This document shows positions 9,174 to 18,118 of a stretch of 64,000 bases of DNA, piece by piece; position 1 is the stretch's first letter, and every line of letters begins with the position of its first letter. The position numbers and the translations under genes were made by a program. This DNA is from DASRDU01 sp035560235 (GTDB lineage Bacteria > Acidobacteriota > Blastocatellia > RBC074): positions 1 to 64,000 of the forward strand of contig DATMAG010000036.1 of NCBI GenBank assembly GCA_035560235.1, given 5' to 3'. Under the pieces are notes generated by a model. It worked only from the letters and a program-made list of their open reading frames with translations, did not search any database and was not told where the DNA came from.

Positions 9174-9242
9174 GACAGCACGCGAGCGTCAGCAGGTGCC
9201 CAGGCTCATTGAGAGGGCGCTCGCTGACGCTCGCGTACTGTC
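9174..9242. repeat. Inverted repeat with 20-bp arms between two minus-strand genes
   Basis: The arms GACAGCACGCGAGCGTCAGC (9174-9193) and GCTGACGCTCGCGTACTGTC (9223-9242) are complementary with one mismatch and enclose 29 bases. It lies just after the stop of the GGDEF-EAL gene and before the polX gene. No T tract follows, so it is not a standard intrinsic terminator. It belongs to the set of dispersed palindromes seen throughout the window. Confidence 0.8.
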
Positions 9243-9254
9243 ACAGTGTTCCAG

Positions 9255-11795
9255 TCACATCAGGTATGAACTTGTCATAATGCGCGCTCTGGCGGCCTGC
9301 GCTGATTCATCGGCTGGTGCGTTCAATGCTTCAGTGAACCGGCTTCGGAGGATGGCGACTGCGGCCTGGGCAGTCAGCGGCTTTGAGAAGAGATAGCCCT
9401 GTCCGTAGGCGCAATTCAACTGGCAGAGGTGTTCAAGCTGCGATTCGGTTTCGACGCCTTCAGCGACTACGGCCATGTCGAGTTCGGAGGCGAGCAGCAG
9501 GATGGTCTTGACGATCCGGGTGCTGCTCTGATCCTGCCCCATGCGCATGACGAAGGAGCGGTCAACCTTGAGGATGTCGAACGGAAAGCGGTGCAGGTAG
9601 CTGAGCGATGAATAACCGGTGCCGAAATCGTCCAGACTCAGTTGCACGCCGATGGCTTTCAGGCGGGCGAGAATCTGCGCGGCCTTTTCAGTGTTTTCCA
9701 TCACCAGTCCTTCAGTGATTTCGAGTCGCAGGCAGGCAGGATGCAGGCCGGTGTCGCGCAGAACCCGTTCGATCTGTTCAGCGATGTCAGCTTCCTTCAG
9801 TTGTCTGGGCGACAGATTGACGCTGACGGTCAGCGGTTCTTCGGTCGGGAACTGCCGCTGCCACTCAGCGATCTGTCGGCAGGCCTCGCGCAGCACGAAC
9901 TGACCGATCAGAGTGATCAGTCCGGTCTCTTCGGCAAAGGGAATGAATTCAGAAGGCGGCACCAGTCCGCGCTGCGGATGATGCCAGCGCACGAGCGCCT
10001 CGAAGCCGCGAATCTGCCGGTCTGAGAGCGAGACTATCGGCTGATACTGCACCTGAAACTCCTGACGTTCGATGGCCCGGCGCAGATCGTTTTCAAGCTG
10101 CAGCTGCTCCAGGGCTTCAGAGTGCATGGACTGATCGAAGAATTCATGGCGCGCTTTGCCGTTCGATTTGGCGCGATACATTGCCGTATCGGAATCGCGC
10201 AGAATATCCTCCGGCTTGTCATAACCGCTGCGCGAAAAGGCGATGCCGATGCTGCCTGAAATGAAGACCTCCTGCCCGCAGAGGTTGAAGGGCGCAGTCA
10301 GCTGTTCCTGAATCCGGTCGGCAGTCGGCGCAGCGTTCTCAACCCCTTCGAGGCCGTCAAGCAGGATGGCGAACTCATCGCCGCCAAGTCGCGCAACGGT
10401 ATCAACCGCGCGCACGCAGTGGCGCAGTCGTTTTGAAACCTGCACGAGCAGTTCATCGCCGTACTGATGGCCGAGACTGTCGTTGACGATCTTGAAACGG
10501 TCAAGGTCAATGAAGAGGACAGCGAACTGATAATCAGGCTGCCGCCTTGCGCGTTCGACGGCAACACTTAAACGGTCATTGAGCAGAATCCGGTTGGGCA
10601 GCCCGGTCAGCGCGTCGTGAAAGGCCGCGTGGTGAATCCGCTCTTCGGCCTGACGCCGGTCAGTGATGTCCTGAATCTGAAAGATAAAATGGAGCGGCCG
10701 GTTTTCAGCATCGCGCACGAGCGAGGCGCTCTGCAGCACCCAGACATCGTGACCGGCCCGGCTGCGGTAACGCTTTTCGACCTGCGAGGTCAGCAGACTG
10801 CCTTCGATCAGCCGGTACAGACTCGTCGCGTCAAGCCCGAGGTCTTCAGGGTGAGTGATCTGCTGCGTGCTGGTGTCGAGCAGTTCCTGTTCGCTGTAAC
10901 CGAGCATCTGACAGAGCGACTGATTGACCTTCAGCCAGCGCCAGTCGGGTGACACCAGCGCCATTCCCGCCGCCTGATCGAAGGCGCTGCGAAAATGCTC
11001 CTCGCTCTCCTTGAGCGCGCGGCTGATGCGCTCCTGCTCGGCGATGTACCGATTGAGTTCCGCGACGTGGCGTTCTGCCTGGATGGCCTTTTCGTGCGAG
11101 ACTTCGACGTTCCTGAGATAAGTGCGATAGGTGAAATAGACAATGGCCATAATCGGCGTCGCCACCAGCAGCGCATAGATGCCGATGGACCCGATCAGCC
11201 GGGCGATGATTGCGGCGGCTGAGGCTCCGGCGAAATATGTAATCGAAGTCCAGAGAAAGCTGTTCGTCCACGTCTCCAGAATCGGACGATCAGTGGCTAA
11301 GGCACTGCGGATCGTTGCCAGTCCGGCGTTGGCGAGGTACTGCACGAGCGCCATCAGGCAGATCAGAATCAGAAAGGCTGGCGAGTAGTCCTTCTGCGCC
11401 TGCGCGACGATTGATCCGAAAATCAGCCGCAGCACAGCCGCCGTCAGAAAGGTCGAGCAGGCCATCATCGAAACATTGAAAACAAACGTCAGCATCCGCT
11501 TGCTGACCCGCCAGGAAGAAAAGATCGTTTCAGTCGCCGCCAGCAGCACTGCCGCTTCGCCGCCATAAAGCAGCAGCGTCAGAAAGACCATCGTGTCCGA
11601 AACGGTGATCTCGCTACTGACGTGCGGGATTTTGACAATCAGGCGTGAACTGCAGGTGACGGTAAAAAGCGCCAGCAGCCAGAAACGCAAATCCAGCCGG
11701 GCTACCGGAAGGTGGCTGACTGACCAGAGAAATGCTGCGCCACCCGCGAGGGTGATCAGCAGCATGAATGGATCAGTGAAACGTTTTCTGTTCAT
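9255..11795 (-). CDS. Membrane PAS-GGDEF-EAL cyclic-di-GMP turnover protein
   Basis: Product is 846 residues. Residues 10-225 hold about seven hydrophobic helices of an integral membrane sensor, followed by a short coiled coil to about 262. A PAS domain (262-378, ending in the PAC-like DITDRRQAEER) leads into a diguanylate cyclase domain (384-550) with intact GGDEF at 471-475 and a product-inhibition I-site RAVD at 462-465. An EAL phosphodiesterase domain (560-815) keeps FEALVRW, LEITEG, LDDFGTGYSS and VAEGVET, so both activities look competent on paper. Such bifunctional proteins switch on PAS or membrane signals and set c-di-GMP for motility or biofilm choices. No partner gene is adjacent and no PilZ or riboswitch is visible nearby. 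Confidence 0.93.
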   Translation of the reverse strand: MNRKRFTDPFMLLITLAGGAAFLWSVSHLPVARLDLRFWLLALFTVTCSSRLIVKIPHVSSEITVSDTMVFLTLLLYGGEAAVLLAATETIFSSWRVSKRMLTFVFNVSMMACSTFLTAAVLRLIFGSIVAQAQKDYSPAFLILICLMALVQYLANAGLATIRSALATDRPILETWTNSFLWTSITYFAGASAAAIIARLIGSIGIYALLVATPIMAIVYFTYRTYLRNVEVSHEKAIQAERHVAELNRYIAEQERISRALKESEEHFRSAFDQAAGMALVSPDWRWLKVNQSLCQMLGYSEQELLDTSTQQITHPEDLGLDATSLYRLIEGSLLTSQVEKRYRSRAGHDVWVLQSASLVRDAENRPLHFIFQIQDITDRRQAEERIHHAAFHDALTGLPNRILLNDRLSVAVERARRQPDYQFAVLFIDLDRFKIVNDSLGHQYGDELLVQVSKRLRHCVRAVDTVARLGGDEFAILLDGLEGVENAAPTADRIQEQLTAPFNLCGQEVFISGSIGIAFSRSGYDKPEDILRDSDTAMYRAKSNGKARHEFFDQSMHSEALEQLQLENDLRRAIERQEFQVQYQPIVSLSDRQIRGFEALVRWHHPQRGLVPPSEFIPFAEETGLITLIGQFVLREACRQIAEWQRQFPTEEPLTVSVNLSPRQLKEADIAEQIERVLRDTGLHPACLRLEITEGLVMENTEKAAQILARLKAIGVQLSLDDFGTGYSSLSYLHRFPFDILKVDRSFVMRMGQDQSSTRIVKTILLLASELDMAVVAEGVETESQLEHLCQLNCAYGQGYLFSKPLTAQAAVAILRSRFTEALNAPADESAQAARARIMTSSYLM

Positions 11796-12259
11796 CTCCG
11801 CACCAGTTTCAGCGCCTGAATCCGGCCTGAAGCCACACCGGGAGTTGCGCTCTCTGAAGCATCCCGCGTACCAGTGAGGACAGGACGGCGGCGACTCGCC
11901 CGATCCTGAACTGCCCGCCCTGAATCTCCCTGCCTGATCGCCTCTTGCGCACTGACTCAGCCCGTTCAGCCCTGAGTCAGTAATGCCGGCCTCCGGTCAT
12001 CCGGTCATTCAGAGTGACTGAATCAGCCGCAGGAGTTCGTCAGAATGACCTGCCCGTGAAGAAATGGGATGGCGGCTTCTGTTACGCCGGGGCTTCAGTG
12101 GATTTTCCGGCGCTGGCGGATTTGAATTGGCGGCGGGAGTGATATACTGCACGCACTTTCGGTCTTTGCGGACTCTCAAACAAACAGGGACGGAATGTGT
12201 TCTGCTGAGGTCTCAAACTCTGTCACCAGAGGGGAGAGTTCATCACGTGAAAGCGGGAT
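11796..12259. other. Intergenic region, 464 bp, divergent control region
   Basis: This holds the 5' side of the minus-strand GGDEF-EAL gene and the leader of the plus-strand sigma-kinase operon. Besides the promoter-like element at 12121-12148, I see no coding potential, RNA gene or long repeat. Confidence 0.5.
12121..12148 (+). promoter_or_regulatory. Candidate sigma70-type promoter of the sigma-kinase operon
   Basis: TTTGAA (12121-12126), a 16-base spacer and TATACT (12143-12148) lie 112 bases upstream of the sigma-factor ATG. The -10 box is good and the -35 box moderate. The call rests on sequence only. Confidence 0.4.
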
Positions 12260-12865
12260 ATGGAGACGCCCTCACCACAGGAAATCACGGAACTGCTGCG
12301 AGCCTGGCACAGTGGCGACGAAGCTGCCTTTGCCGAACTGACCAGGCTGGTCTATGACAGACTGCACCGCATCGCGTACGCTTATCTGCGGCGCGAACGG
12401 ACGGGCCACAGCCTGCAGCCGACCGAACTGATCAACGAGGTCTGGCTGCGGCTGGTTGATCTCGAACAGGTCGAATGGCAGGATCGTGCGCATTTCTTCG
12501 CGCTCTCGGCCCGGCTGATGCGGCGCATTCTGGTTGATTTCGCCCGCTCGCGCCCGCGCCGTCACGGCGTGAAAGAGGGCGAGCGCGTGGACTTCGAAGA
12601 GACGCTGCTGGTGCCGGTGGAAAGAGAGGCAATCCTGGTCGCTGTTGATGATGCTCTCAGGTCAATGGAGAAACTTTATCCGCGCCAGAGTCAGGTGGTC
12701 GAACTGAAGTATTACGGCGGCCTGACGGTTCAGGAGATCGCTGAAGTGCTGAAGATCTCGGCTGAAACCGTCAACCGTGACTGGAAGTTCGCGCGCGCCT
12801 GGCTGCGGCAGGAACTGGGAGGGACACAGCCCGATGACCGCAGAAGAACTGGAAAGGATCCCTGA
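12260..12865 (+). CDS. ECF sigma factor (TIGR02999-like, kinase-linked type)
   Basis: Product is 201 residues. Region 2 is visible as LINEVWLRLVD with the -10-reading helix ahead of RAHFFALSARLMRRILVDFAR. Region 4 is VELKYYGGLTVQEIAEVLKISAETVNRDWKFARAWL, a helix-turn-helix. The 'HFFALSARLMRRILVDFARSR' pattern marks the subgroup abundant in Acidobacteriota and Planctomycetota that is encoded beside Ser/Thr kinases rather than anti-sigma factors. The ATG at 12260 is in GGGATATGG context. Its stop at 12865 lies 32 bases inside the next gene, so translation of the two is probably coupled. It likely directs transcription of its own operon or an envelope regulon, with activity set by the kinase. 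That is inference from the family. Confidence 0.93.
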   Translation: METPSPQEITELLRAWHSGDEAAFAELTRLVYDRLHRIAYAYLRRERTGHSLQPTELINEVWLRLVDLEQVEWQDRAHFFALSARLMRRILVDFARSRPRRHGVKEGERVDFEETLLVPVEREAILVAVDDALRSMEKLYPRQSQVVELKYYGGLTVQEIAEVLKISAETVNRDWKFARAWLRQELGGTQPDDRRRTGKDP

Positions 12866-15578
12866 ACTCTTCGCTCAGGCGCTCGAACAGTCGCCTGAAA
12901 CCAGAACCGAATTCCTCAGACAAGCCTGTGACAACGAAGAATTGTTTCGCGCCGTCACTGCGCTGATTGCCAGCCACGACGACTCGGAGAGCTTTCTGGA
13001 AGTTTCAGCCATTCGTGAAGCCGCACAGCTGATCTCTGCTGAGCCGCAGCCGCCGGAAGGCAGGCTCGGACGCTTTCAGATCCTCGCCCCGCTCGGGCGC
13101 GGTGGAATGGGCGAGGTTTATCTGGCGCGCGACGATCTCGACCGCGAAGTCGCCATCAAGATTCTGCCGGATCTTTTCGCGCAGAGTCCGGAGCGCGTCG
13201 CCCGCTTCGAACGCGAAGCCCGCACGCTCGCGCAGCTCAATCACCCGAACATCGCCGTCATTTATGGCCGCGAAGAGAGCGACAACATACGCTTTCTGAT
13301 CCTCGAATATGTGCGTGGCGAAACGCTCGCCGCGCGTCTGCAAAGAGGGCCGCTGCCGGTTGATGAAGCATTGCCTGTCTTCACTCAGATCGCCGACGCG
13401 CTCGCGGCCACGCACGAAGCAGGCATCATTCACCGCGACCTCAAACCGGCCAACATTATGCTCACGCCGAAAGGTCAGGTGAAGCTGCTCGATTTCGGCA
13501 TCGCCCGGCACTTCCGCCGCGACCCCACGCCGGTGCAGGACACTGCTGCTCAGCCTGTCAGCGATACGCTTACGCATCCCGGTGTGACGCCCGGCACAGT
13601 GGCTTATATGAGTCCGGAGCAGTTCAGCGAGCCAGGCGCGGGTGCAACTGAAGATGATGCGCGGGCAATTGATCTGTGGGCTTTCGGCCTGGTGCTCTAT
13701 GAAGCGCTGACCGGCGTTCATCCCTTCAGAGGCAAGACATCTGATGAAACCGGAAGAGCCATTTGTGAGCGCGAACCTGATTTTGAGCGGCTGCCAAAAG
13801 GGCTGCCGACACCGCTGCGAAAACTGCTGCGCCAGTGTCTCACCAAAAATCCGCAGCAGAGATTACGCGACGCCGGTGAAGCGCGACATCGCCTGGCCGC
13901 GGCAGCAAAGTATCTGCGTTTTTCGCCGCGCTTCAGGCTGACTGTAACGGCGGCGGCTGCCCTGCTGATCGTCAGCTTCGGCTGGCTCGCCTGGAGCGGC
14001 CTCGCGCAGCGCGGCACGGCGGTTCAGACGCGCCTTGCTGTCGTGGCGTGGCAGGAACAGCCGGAAACAGCGGGCTGTCAGTTCGAGCGCAGTCAGGCGC
14101 TCGCCCGGATGCTCGAGGACAGGCTGCGCGAAATTCGCGGCGTGCAGGTCGCGCAGGCTGCCGAAAACACCTCATTGAAACTGCTGATGGCCGATCTCAG
14201 CCGGGCGCAGGCAGCGCGCACGCAGGGCGCTGACACGGTGCTGCTTGTGGCTGCAGACTGCGTCGCTCAGCACAGGCTCAGATATTCGCTCGTCAATCGT
14301 CAGGGCGAACAACTCGCCGCTGGTGAAGAGAATGATTTCAGGCAACTGCTCGTCAATGTTCTCGGCGCGCTGCGCCTGAAAGCCGAAGTGCCGAACTCTC
14401 AGCTTTCTGAATCCGATCAGCTTTATTACCAGGCGCTCGTCGCGCTCGATCAGTACGCGAGCGCGAGCGCGATCAGTGAGGCCGTGCGCATTCTCGAAGA
14501 ACTCAGGACAAAGGATCAGACAAACAGCGTGCGCCTCAATGCCGCGCTCGGACTGGCTTATTACCGGCAGTACGCGCTGACCGGAGAGCCGCGTCTGCTC
14601 AACCAGGCGACCGCAGCCTGCGATCAGGTGGCCGGTTCATCCTCGCCCGATGCCCTGCTCCGCTGCGCGCTGGTGCTCACGGGCACCGGACATCCTGAAC
14701 GCGCCATCGCCAGTTACAACCAGGTGCTGCAACAGCATCCGAACGATCCCGAAGCGCTGCTCGGACTCGCCCAGGCTTATGAACATCTGCCTGATGCGTC
14801 GAGGGCTGAAGAGTATTACCAGCGAGCCATTGCGCTGCGGCCCGATTACTGGGCCGGATACAACGAACTCGGCGGGTTCTATTACGAGCAGCAGCGTTAT
14901 GACAAGGCCGTTGAATGCTGGCTCAGAGTCACCGAACTGCTACCGCTCAATCCCTACGGCCTGAACAATCTCGCCAGCGCCCTGCTTTATCAGGGCCGAT
15001 TTGCTGAAGCTCAGTTTTATTATCAGCAGTCCATCAGACAGCAGCCGGTCGCTGAAGCATTCCAGGGTCTGGGACTGACGCTGATTTACAAGGGCAGTTG
15101 TAATGAAGCTGTCAGCGTGCTTGAACGGGCCACGCAGCTTGAACCGAACGATGCGGAGTTGCGGGGCTGGCTCGGCGATGCGCTGCATTGCGCGGGCGGA
15201 AGAAAGCGAGAAGCTGAAGCGGCGTGGGACTCGGCCATTCGTCTGATTCGCGAGAGACTGAGCGCCGATCCGCAGAATGCCCCGGCTCAGGCGCTGCTCG
15301 CCGAGTGGCTTGCCAAACGCGGGCGGAATGTGCAGGCTATGGCGCAGATTGAGCAGGCCCTGGCGGTCGCTCCGGATGATCCGTTCAGCACAGCCACCGG
15401 AGTCAGGGTCTTTTATCTGACAGGCAGAAAGGAAAGGGCGCTTGCACTGCTGCCCGCTGCGGCACGCAATCGCAACAGCCTCTTTGATCTGGAACACGCG
15501 CCCGAACTCGCAGGGCTGCGCGCTGATCCGGCCTGGCAGAGCATCGTCAAAGCAGAGGAGAAGCAGCAGGGAAAATAA
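12834..15578 (+). CDS. Transmembrane Ser/Thr protein kinase with TPR sensor region
   Basis: Product is 914 residues. The ATG at 12834 is preferred because GGGAGGG precedes it; it overlaps the sigma gene by 32 bases. Residues 1-70 form an N-terminal module shared with the second kinase of the window (38779-41481). The kinase domain (80-355) has GRGGMGEVY, the AIKIL lysine, HRDLKPAN at 200-207 and DFG at 220-222, so it should be active. One transmembrane helix lies at 368-391. The extracytoplasmic part has a domain with the pattern AVVAWQEQP (400-510) and then TPR-like repeats (about 530-900). It is a Hanks-type kinase that probably reads an envelope signal and acts on the overlapping sigma factor or the two small proteins downstream. 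Confidence 0.93.
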   Translation: MTAEELERIPELFAQALEQSPETRTEFLRQACDNEELFRAVTALIASHDDSESFLEVSAIREAAQLISAEPQPPEGRLGRFQILAPLGRGGMGEVYLARDDLDREVAIKILPDLFAQSPERVARFEREARTLAQLNHPNIAVIYGREESDNIRFLILEYVRGETLAARLQRGPLPVDEALPVFTQIADALAATHEAGIIHRDLKPANIMLTPKGQVKLLDFGIARHFRRDPTPVQDTAAQPVSDTLTHPGVTPGTVAYMSPEQFSEPGAGATEDDARAIDLWAFGLVLYEALTGVHPFRGKTSDETGRAICEREPDFERLPKGLPTPLRKLLRQCLTKNPQQRLRDAGEARHRLAAAAKYLRFSPRFRLTVTAAAALLIVSFGWLAWSGLAQRGTAVQTRLAVVAWQEQPETAGCQFERSQALARMLEDRLREIRGVQVAQAAENTSLKLLMADLSRAQAARTQGADTVLLVAADCVAQHRLRYSLVNRQGEQLAAGEENDFRQLLVNVLGALRLKAEVPNSQLSESDQLYYQALVALDQYASASAISEAVRILEELRTKDQTNSVRLNAALGLAYYRQYALTGEPRLLNQATAACDQVAGSSSPDALLRCALVLTGTGHPERAIASYNQVLQQHPNDPEALLGLAQAYEHLPDASRAEEYYQRAIALRPDYWAGYNELGGFYYEQQRYDKAVECWLRVTELLPLNPYGLNNLASALLYQGRFAEAQFYYQQSIRQQPVAEAFQGLGLTLIYKGSCNEAVSVLERATQLEPNDAELRGWLGDALHCAGGRKREAEAAWDSAIRLIRERLSADPQNAPAQALLAEWLAKRGRNVQAMAQIEQALAVAPDDPFSTATGVRVFYLTGRKERALALLPAAARNRNSLFDLEHAPELAGLRADPAWQSIVKAEEKQQGK

Positions 15579-15600
15579 ATTCACACAAGGGAGGTAAGGC

Positions 15601-15978
15601 ATGGCAGAACCAGTCCGACAAAGAGTCACCATCAGTGTGGACAATAACCGCGTCGTCATTTCTCCCCGCATCCGCGATCTCTTCGATGGCGAAGAGGTCG
15701 AATGGGTGTGTGAGGAAGAGGAATGGGAAGTGATCTTCGATGATACTCAGGATCCGGGTCAGATGCCGTTTGTGTCTGATGTCTTCGGCCCCGGCATGAA
15801 TTCGTCACTCGCTCAGGCCGAACCGGTTTCGGCGGACGAGGAACTGCCCCGCTATCTGACTGGCAAAGCCATCGAAGGCTCGGACGACGGACTCGATTTC
15901 AGATACACGGCCCGCGTTCGCGGCTTCACTCCGCGTTCGGGTCGCGTGCGCATCTTCCGCGGCATCAGAACCGTGTGA
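15601..15978 (+). CDS. Small acidic cupredoxin-like protein of unknown function
   Basis: Product is 125 residues, starting 23 bases after the kinase stop with GGGAGG upstream. There is no signal peptide or membrane segment, so it should be cytoplasmic. The order of strands resembles a cupredoxin-type beta sandwich: RVTISVDNN, VVISP, a G-E-x-V-E-W turn, WEVIFDD followed by MPF, and a late RYTARVRG strand ending in SGRVRIFRG. The copper ligands of true cupredoxins (H, then C-x(n)-H-x(n)-M) are absent. The protein is rich in Asp/Glu. The next gene encodes a basic protein with a similar strand pattern. The position in a sigma-kinase operon suggests a kinase substrate or an adaptor. I do not recognise a named family. 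Confidence 0.75.
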   Translation: MAEPVRQRVTISVDNNRVVISPRIRDLFDGEEVEWVCEEEEWEVIFDDTQDPGQMPFVSDVFGPGMNSSLAQAEPVSADEELPRYLTGKAIEGSDDGLDFRYTARVRGFTPRSGRVRIFRGIRTV

Positions 15979-16017
15979 CTGCATCGAAAAAGCACAGGTC
16001 ATTGAGAAAGGACTGTT

Positions 16018-16425
16018 ATGAACCGGAAAAGCCCCGTGAAATCACGCAAGGTCAGCCTTTCATTCAATCCGGCAAGCGGCAGGTTTTCAATCAGGCCGAA
16101 AACCATCGCTCTCAGCTCCGGTGAACTTCAGGAAGTCCTCTGGCGCTCGCGTAACGCCACCTTTGAAATCCGCTTCGAGCCTGACTGCACGCCCTTCCGC
16201 GCCTTCCGCTGGCGCTGCCCGACCGGCGGCGGCTGTCTGTCGGGCATTCCGAAAAGACGGCGCGGGCGCGAAAAGTGCATCAAATACACGATCACGCTGC
16301 TCGGCACTGTCAACGGCAACGGCGCTTCAGCCAGAGCCGGTTCACGAAAGAAAAGGAACGAAGAAAAAACCGGCGCATCGCCACAGCACCGGCTCAGCCG
16401 CGAGGCTTATCTGCTGCTGAAGTAA
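16018..16425 (+). CDS. Small basic cupredoxin-like protein of unknown function
   Basis: Product is 135 residues, 39 bases after the preceding gene, with GAGAAAGGA upstream of the ATG. It has no signal peptide. The pattern KVSLSFNPASGRFSIRP, then VLWRSRNATFEIRFEPD, TPF and a late KYTITLLG parallels its neighbour at 15601, suggesting a pair of related beta sandwiches. A central insert carries three cysteines (WRCPTGGGC and REKC) that might bind a metal. The C-terminal 40 residues are Lys/Arg-rich and look disordered. The strongly basic charge contrasts with the acidic neighbour, so the two could form a complex. No named family is recognised. It is the last gene of the operon by spacing. Confidence 0.72.
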   Translation: MNRKSPVKSRKVSLSFNPASGRFSIRPKTIALSSGELQEVLWRSRNATFEIRFEPDCTPFRAFRWRCPTGGGCLSGIPKRRRGREKCIKYTITLLGTVNGNGASARAGSRKKRNEEKTGASPQHRLSREAYLLLK

Positions 16426-16594
16426 ATAAAGCCTGCCGGACTTTCGGTCAGCCTGATCGGACTTCGCTGGCAGTTCAACAGCAGTATGACGAAAAGTTGC
16501 GGATGGCCTGATTTTTTCTTCAGGTTTCCGGAGTGACAGCCGATAAGAGGCAGGAGCATCCCCGTGACTGCTCAACTATCGGAGGTCACTTTTC

Positions 16595-17845
16595 ATGCCA
16601 TCCACCACCGTCAGAATCGGTTCAGTCGCCAGGTTCTTCCTGCTCCCCTGTCTGCTTCTGCTCTGCGCCATCCCGGCACTGACGGAAGAGGAACTGCCCG
16701 GACATCTGGCGCTTTCACGACTGCTGAGCGGGAATGAACGCTTCGTTTCCGGCAGGCTGCGGAAAAAGGATCTGCTGCACGAACGTCCGGTTCTGGCTGA
16801 AGGCCAGCATCCTTACGCCATCATTCTTTCCTGCGCCGATTCGCGCGTCCCGCCCGAACTGGTCTTTGATGAATCGCTCGGCAGGCTCTTCACCGTCCGC
16901 GTCGCCGGCAACGTCGCCGATCCGGCAGTCCTCGGCAGCATCGAATATGCCGTCGAACATCTGCACGTCAGACTGCTGATGGTGATGGGCCACGACAGTT
17001 GCGGCGCGGTGAAGGCCACGATGAGCGGCGGCGAACTGCCGCCCAATATCAAAGCTCTGGTCAGCCGCATCAAGCCCGCTGTGGACAAGGTCTGGACGCA
17101 GGGCATTGAAGAAAAAACCCGGCTCGATGCCGCGATCAGAGAGAACGTTCATTACCAGATGCAGAGCGCGCTCTATGAAAGCGATATTCTGAGCAGCGCC
17201 GTTCACCGCAGGGAACTGCTGATTACCGGCGCTGTCTATCATCTGAATTCAGGCCGCGTCGAACTGCTCCCGACCGAGGTCGCCGTCGAAAGAAGATTTC
17301 CTGATGACGAAGGCAATGCGACCGAAGAACACGGCGCTGAAAAAGCCTCAGTGAAGGAGACGAAGGGTGAAGAGCACGACGCGGAGGCTGCGAACGAAAA
17401 ACCGCATGCGCCCGCGCGTCCGCGCCAGTCTGCTCCCGTCAGGCCTGCCGCAACACAGCACTCCGCAGCCCCGAAAGCTCCGGCCAGCCCAAAAGCAGAT
17501 GAACACAGAAAACCCGAGCCTGCCAGAGAGGGAAAGAAGGCTGAACACGGTGACGAACACCAACCCGCGCCTGAAAAGACCAGAAAGGCCAGCCTCGAAA
17601 GCACTCTCCGCACGGCTTACGAAAATGATCAGAAAGTCATGCTCAGAAAGAGCATGCTCATGCGTGACAGCCGCGACGGCTGCGCCACCGAAGACTGCCG
17701 CAGCATTCCGGCAGGCGAAGTCGTCAGACTCGAAAACCCGCTGGTGCTGAACATTATGGGACGCCCGCAGGTGAAGGTCAGATATAAGGGCAGATCGGTC
17801 TACATCACCGCCGATGAAACCGCCCTCGCGGTCGTCAGTCAGTGA
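16595..17845 (+). CDS. Secreted beta-class carbonic anhydrase with linker and SH3-like tail
   Basis: Product is 416 residues with a signal peptide (RFFLLPCLLLLCAIPAL). The beta-carbonic anhydrase domain (about 38-235) has the zinc ligands and catalytic dyad: SCADSRVPPELVFD (Cys, Asp, Arg) and GHDSCGAV (His, Cys). It should hydrate CO2 in the periplasm. Residues 240-330 are a charged Pro/Ala/Glu/His-rich linker. Residues 340-416 look like a bacterial SH3-type domain, with a Cys pair in DGCATEDC and a final VKVRYKGRSVYI strand, and may bind the cell wall. Ordinary beta enzymes are about 200 residues, so the extension is unusual. GGAGG lies upstream of the ATG. An intrinsic terminator follows at 17886. 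The nearest upstream gene belongs to the sigma-kinase operon. Confidence 0.9.
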   Translation: MPSTTVRIGSVARFFLLPCLLLLCAIPALTEEELPGHLALSRLLSGNERFVSGRLRKKDLLHERPVLAEGQHPYAIILSCADSRVPPELVFDESLGRLFTVRVAGNVADPAVLGSIEYAVEHLHVRLLMVMGHDSCGAVKATMSGGELPPNIKALVSRIKPAVDKVWTQGIEEKTRLDAAIRENVHYQMQSALYESDILSSAVHRRELLITGAVYHLNSGRVELLPTEVAVERRFPDDEGNATEEHGAEKASVKETKGEEHDAEAANEKPHAPARPRQSAPVRPAATQHSAAPKAPASPKADEHRKPEPAREGKKAEHGDEHQPAPEKTRKASLESTLRTAYENDQKVMLRKSMLMRDSRDGCATEDCRSIPAGEVVRLENPLVLNIMGRPQVKVRYKGRSVYITADETALAVVSQ

Positions 17846-17885
17846 ATTCCCTCTGTTAATTGCATTGTTTGTTGCTCAATCCTCA

Positions 17886-17924
17886 GGCCGGTTCAGGGCT
17901 GATCTCTGAACCGGCCATTTTTTT
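17886..17924 (+). terminator. Rho-independent terminator after the carbonic anhydrase gene
   Basis: An 11-bp perfect stem, GGCCGGTTCAG paired with CTGAACCGGCC, has a 9-base loop and is followed by A and seven T. It starts 41 bases after the stop at 17845. This is the clearest intrinsic terminator in the window. Confidence 0.92.
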
Positions 17925-18118
17925 CGCTGCCAGCAGAGTCAGCCTTTCTCAATCATTCACCATCCTCCTGCAGCGATCAGTGAGCGGGGAACAGATCTCC
18001 TGCAAGGAATGGAGAATTGAAAATGGAGAATGGAGAATGCGTCTCCGCCAGACTGGCAAATTCTGCGCGAGCCGGGTAATTTACCAGCGGTTTTTCAGCC
18101 TGTCTGAAAGGATCGCCA

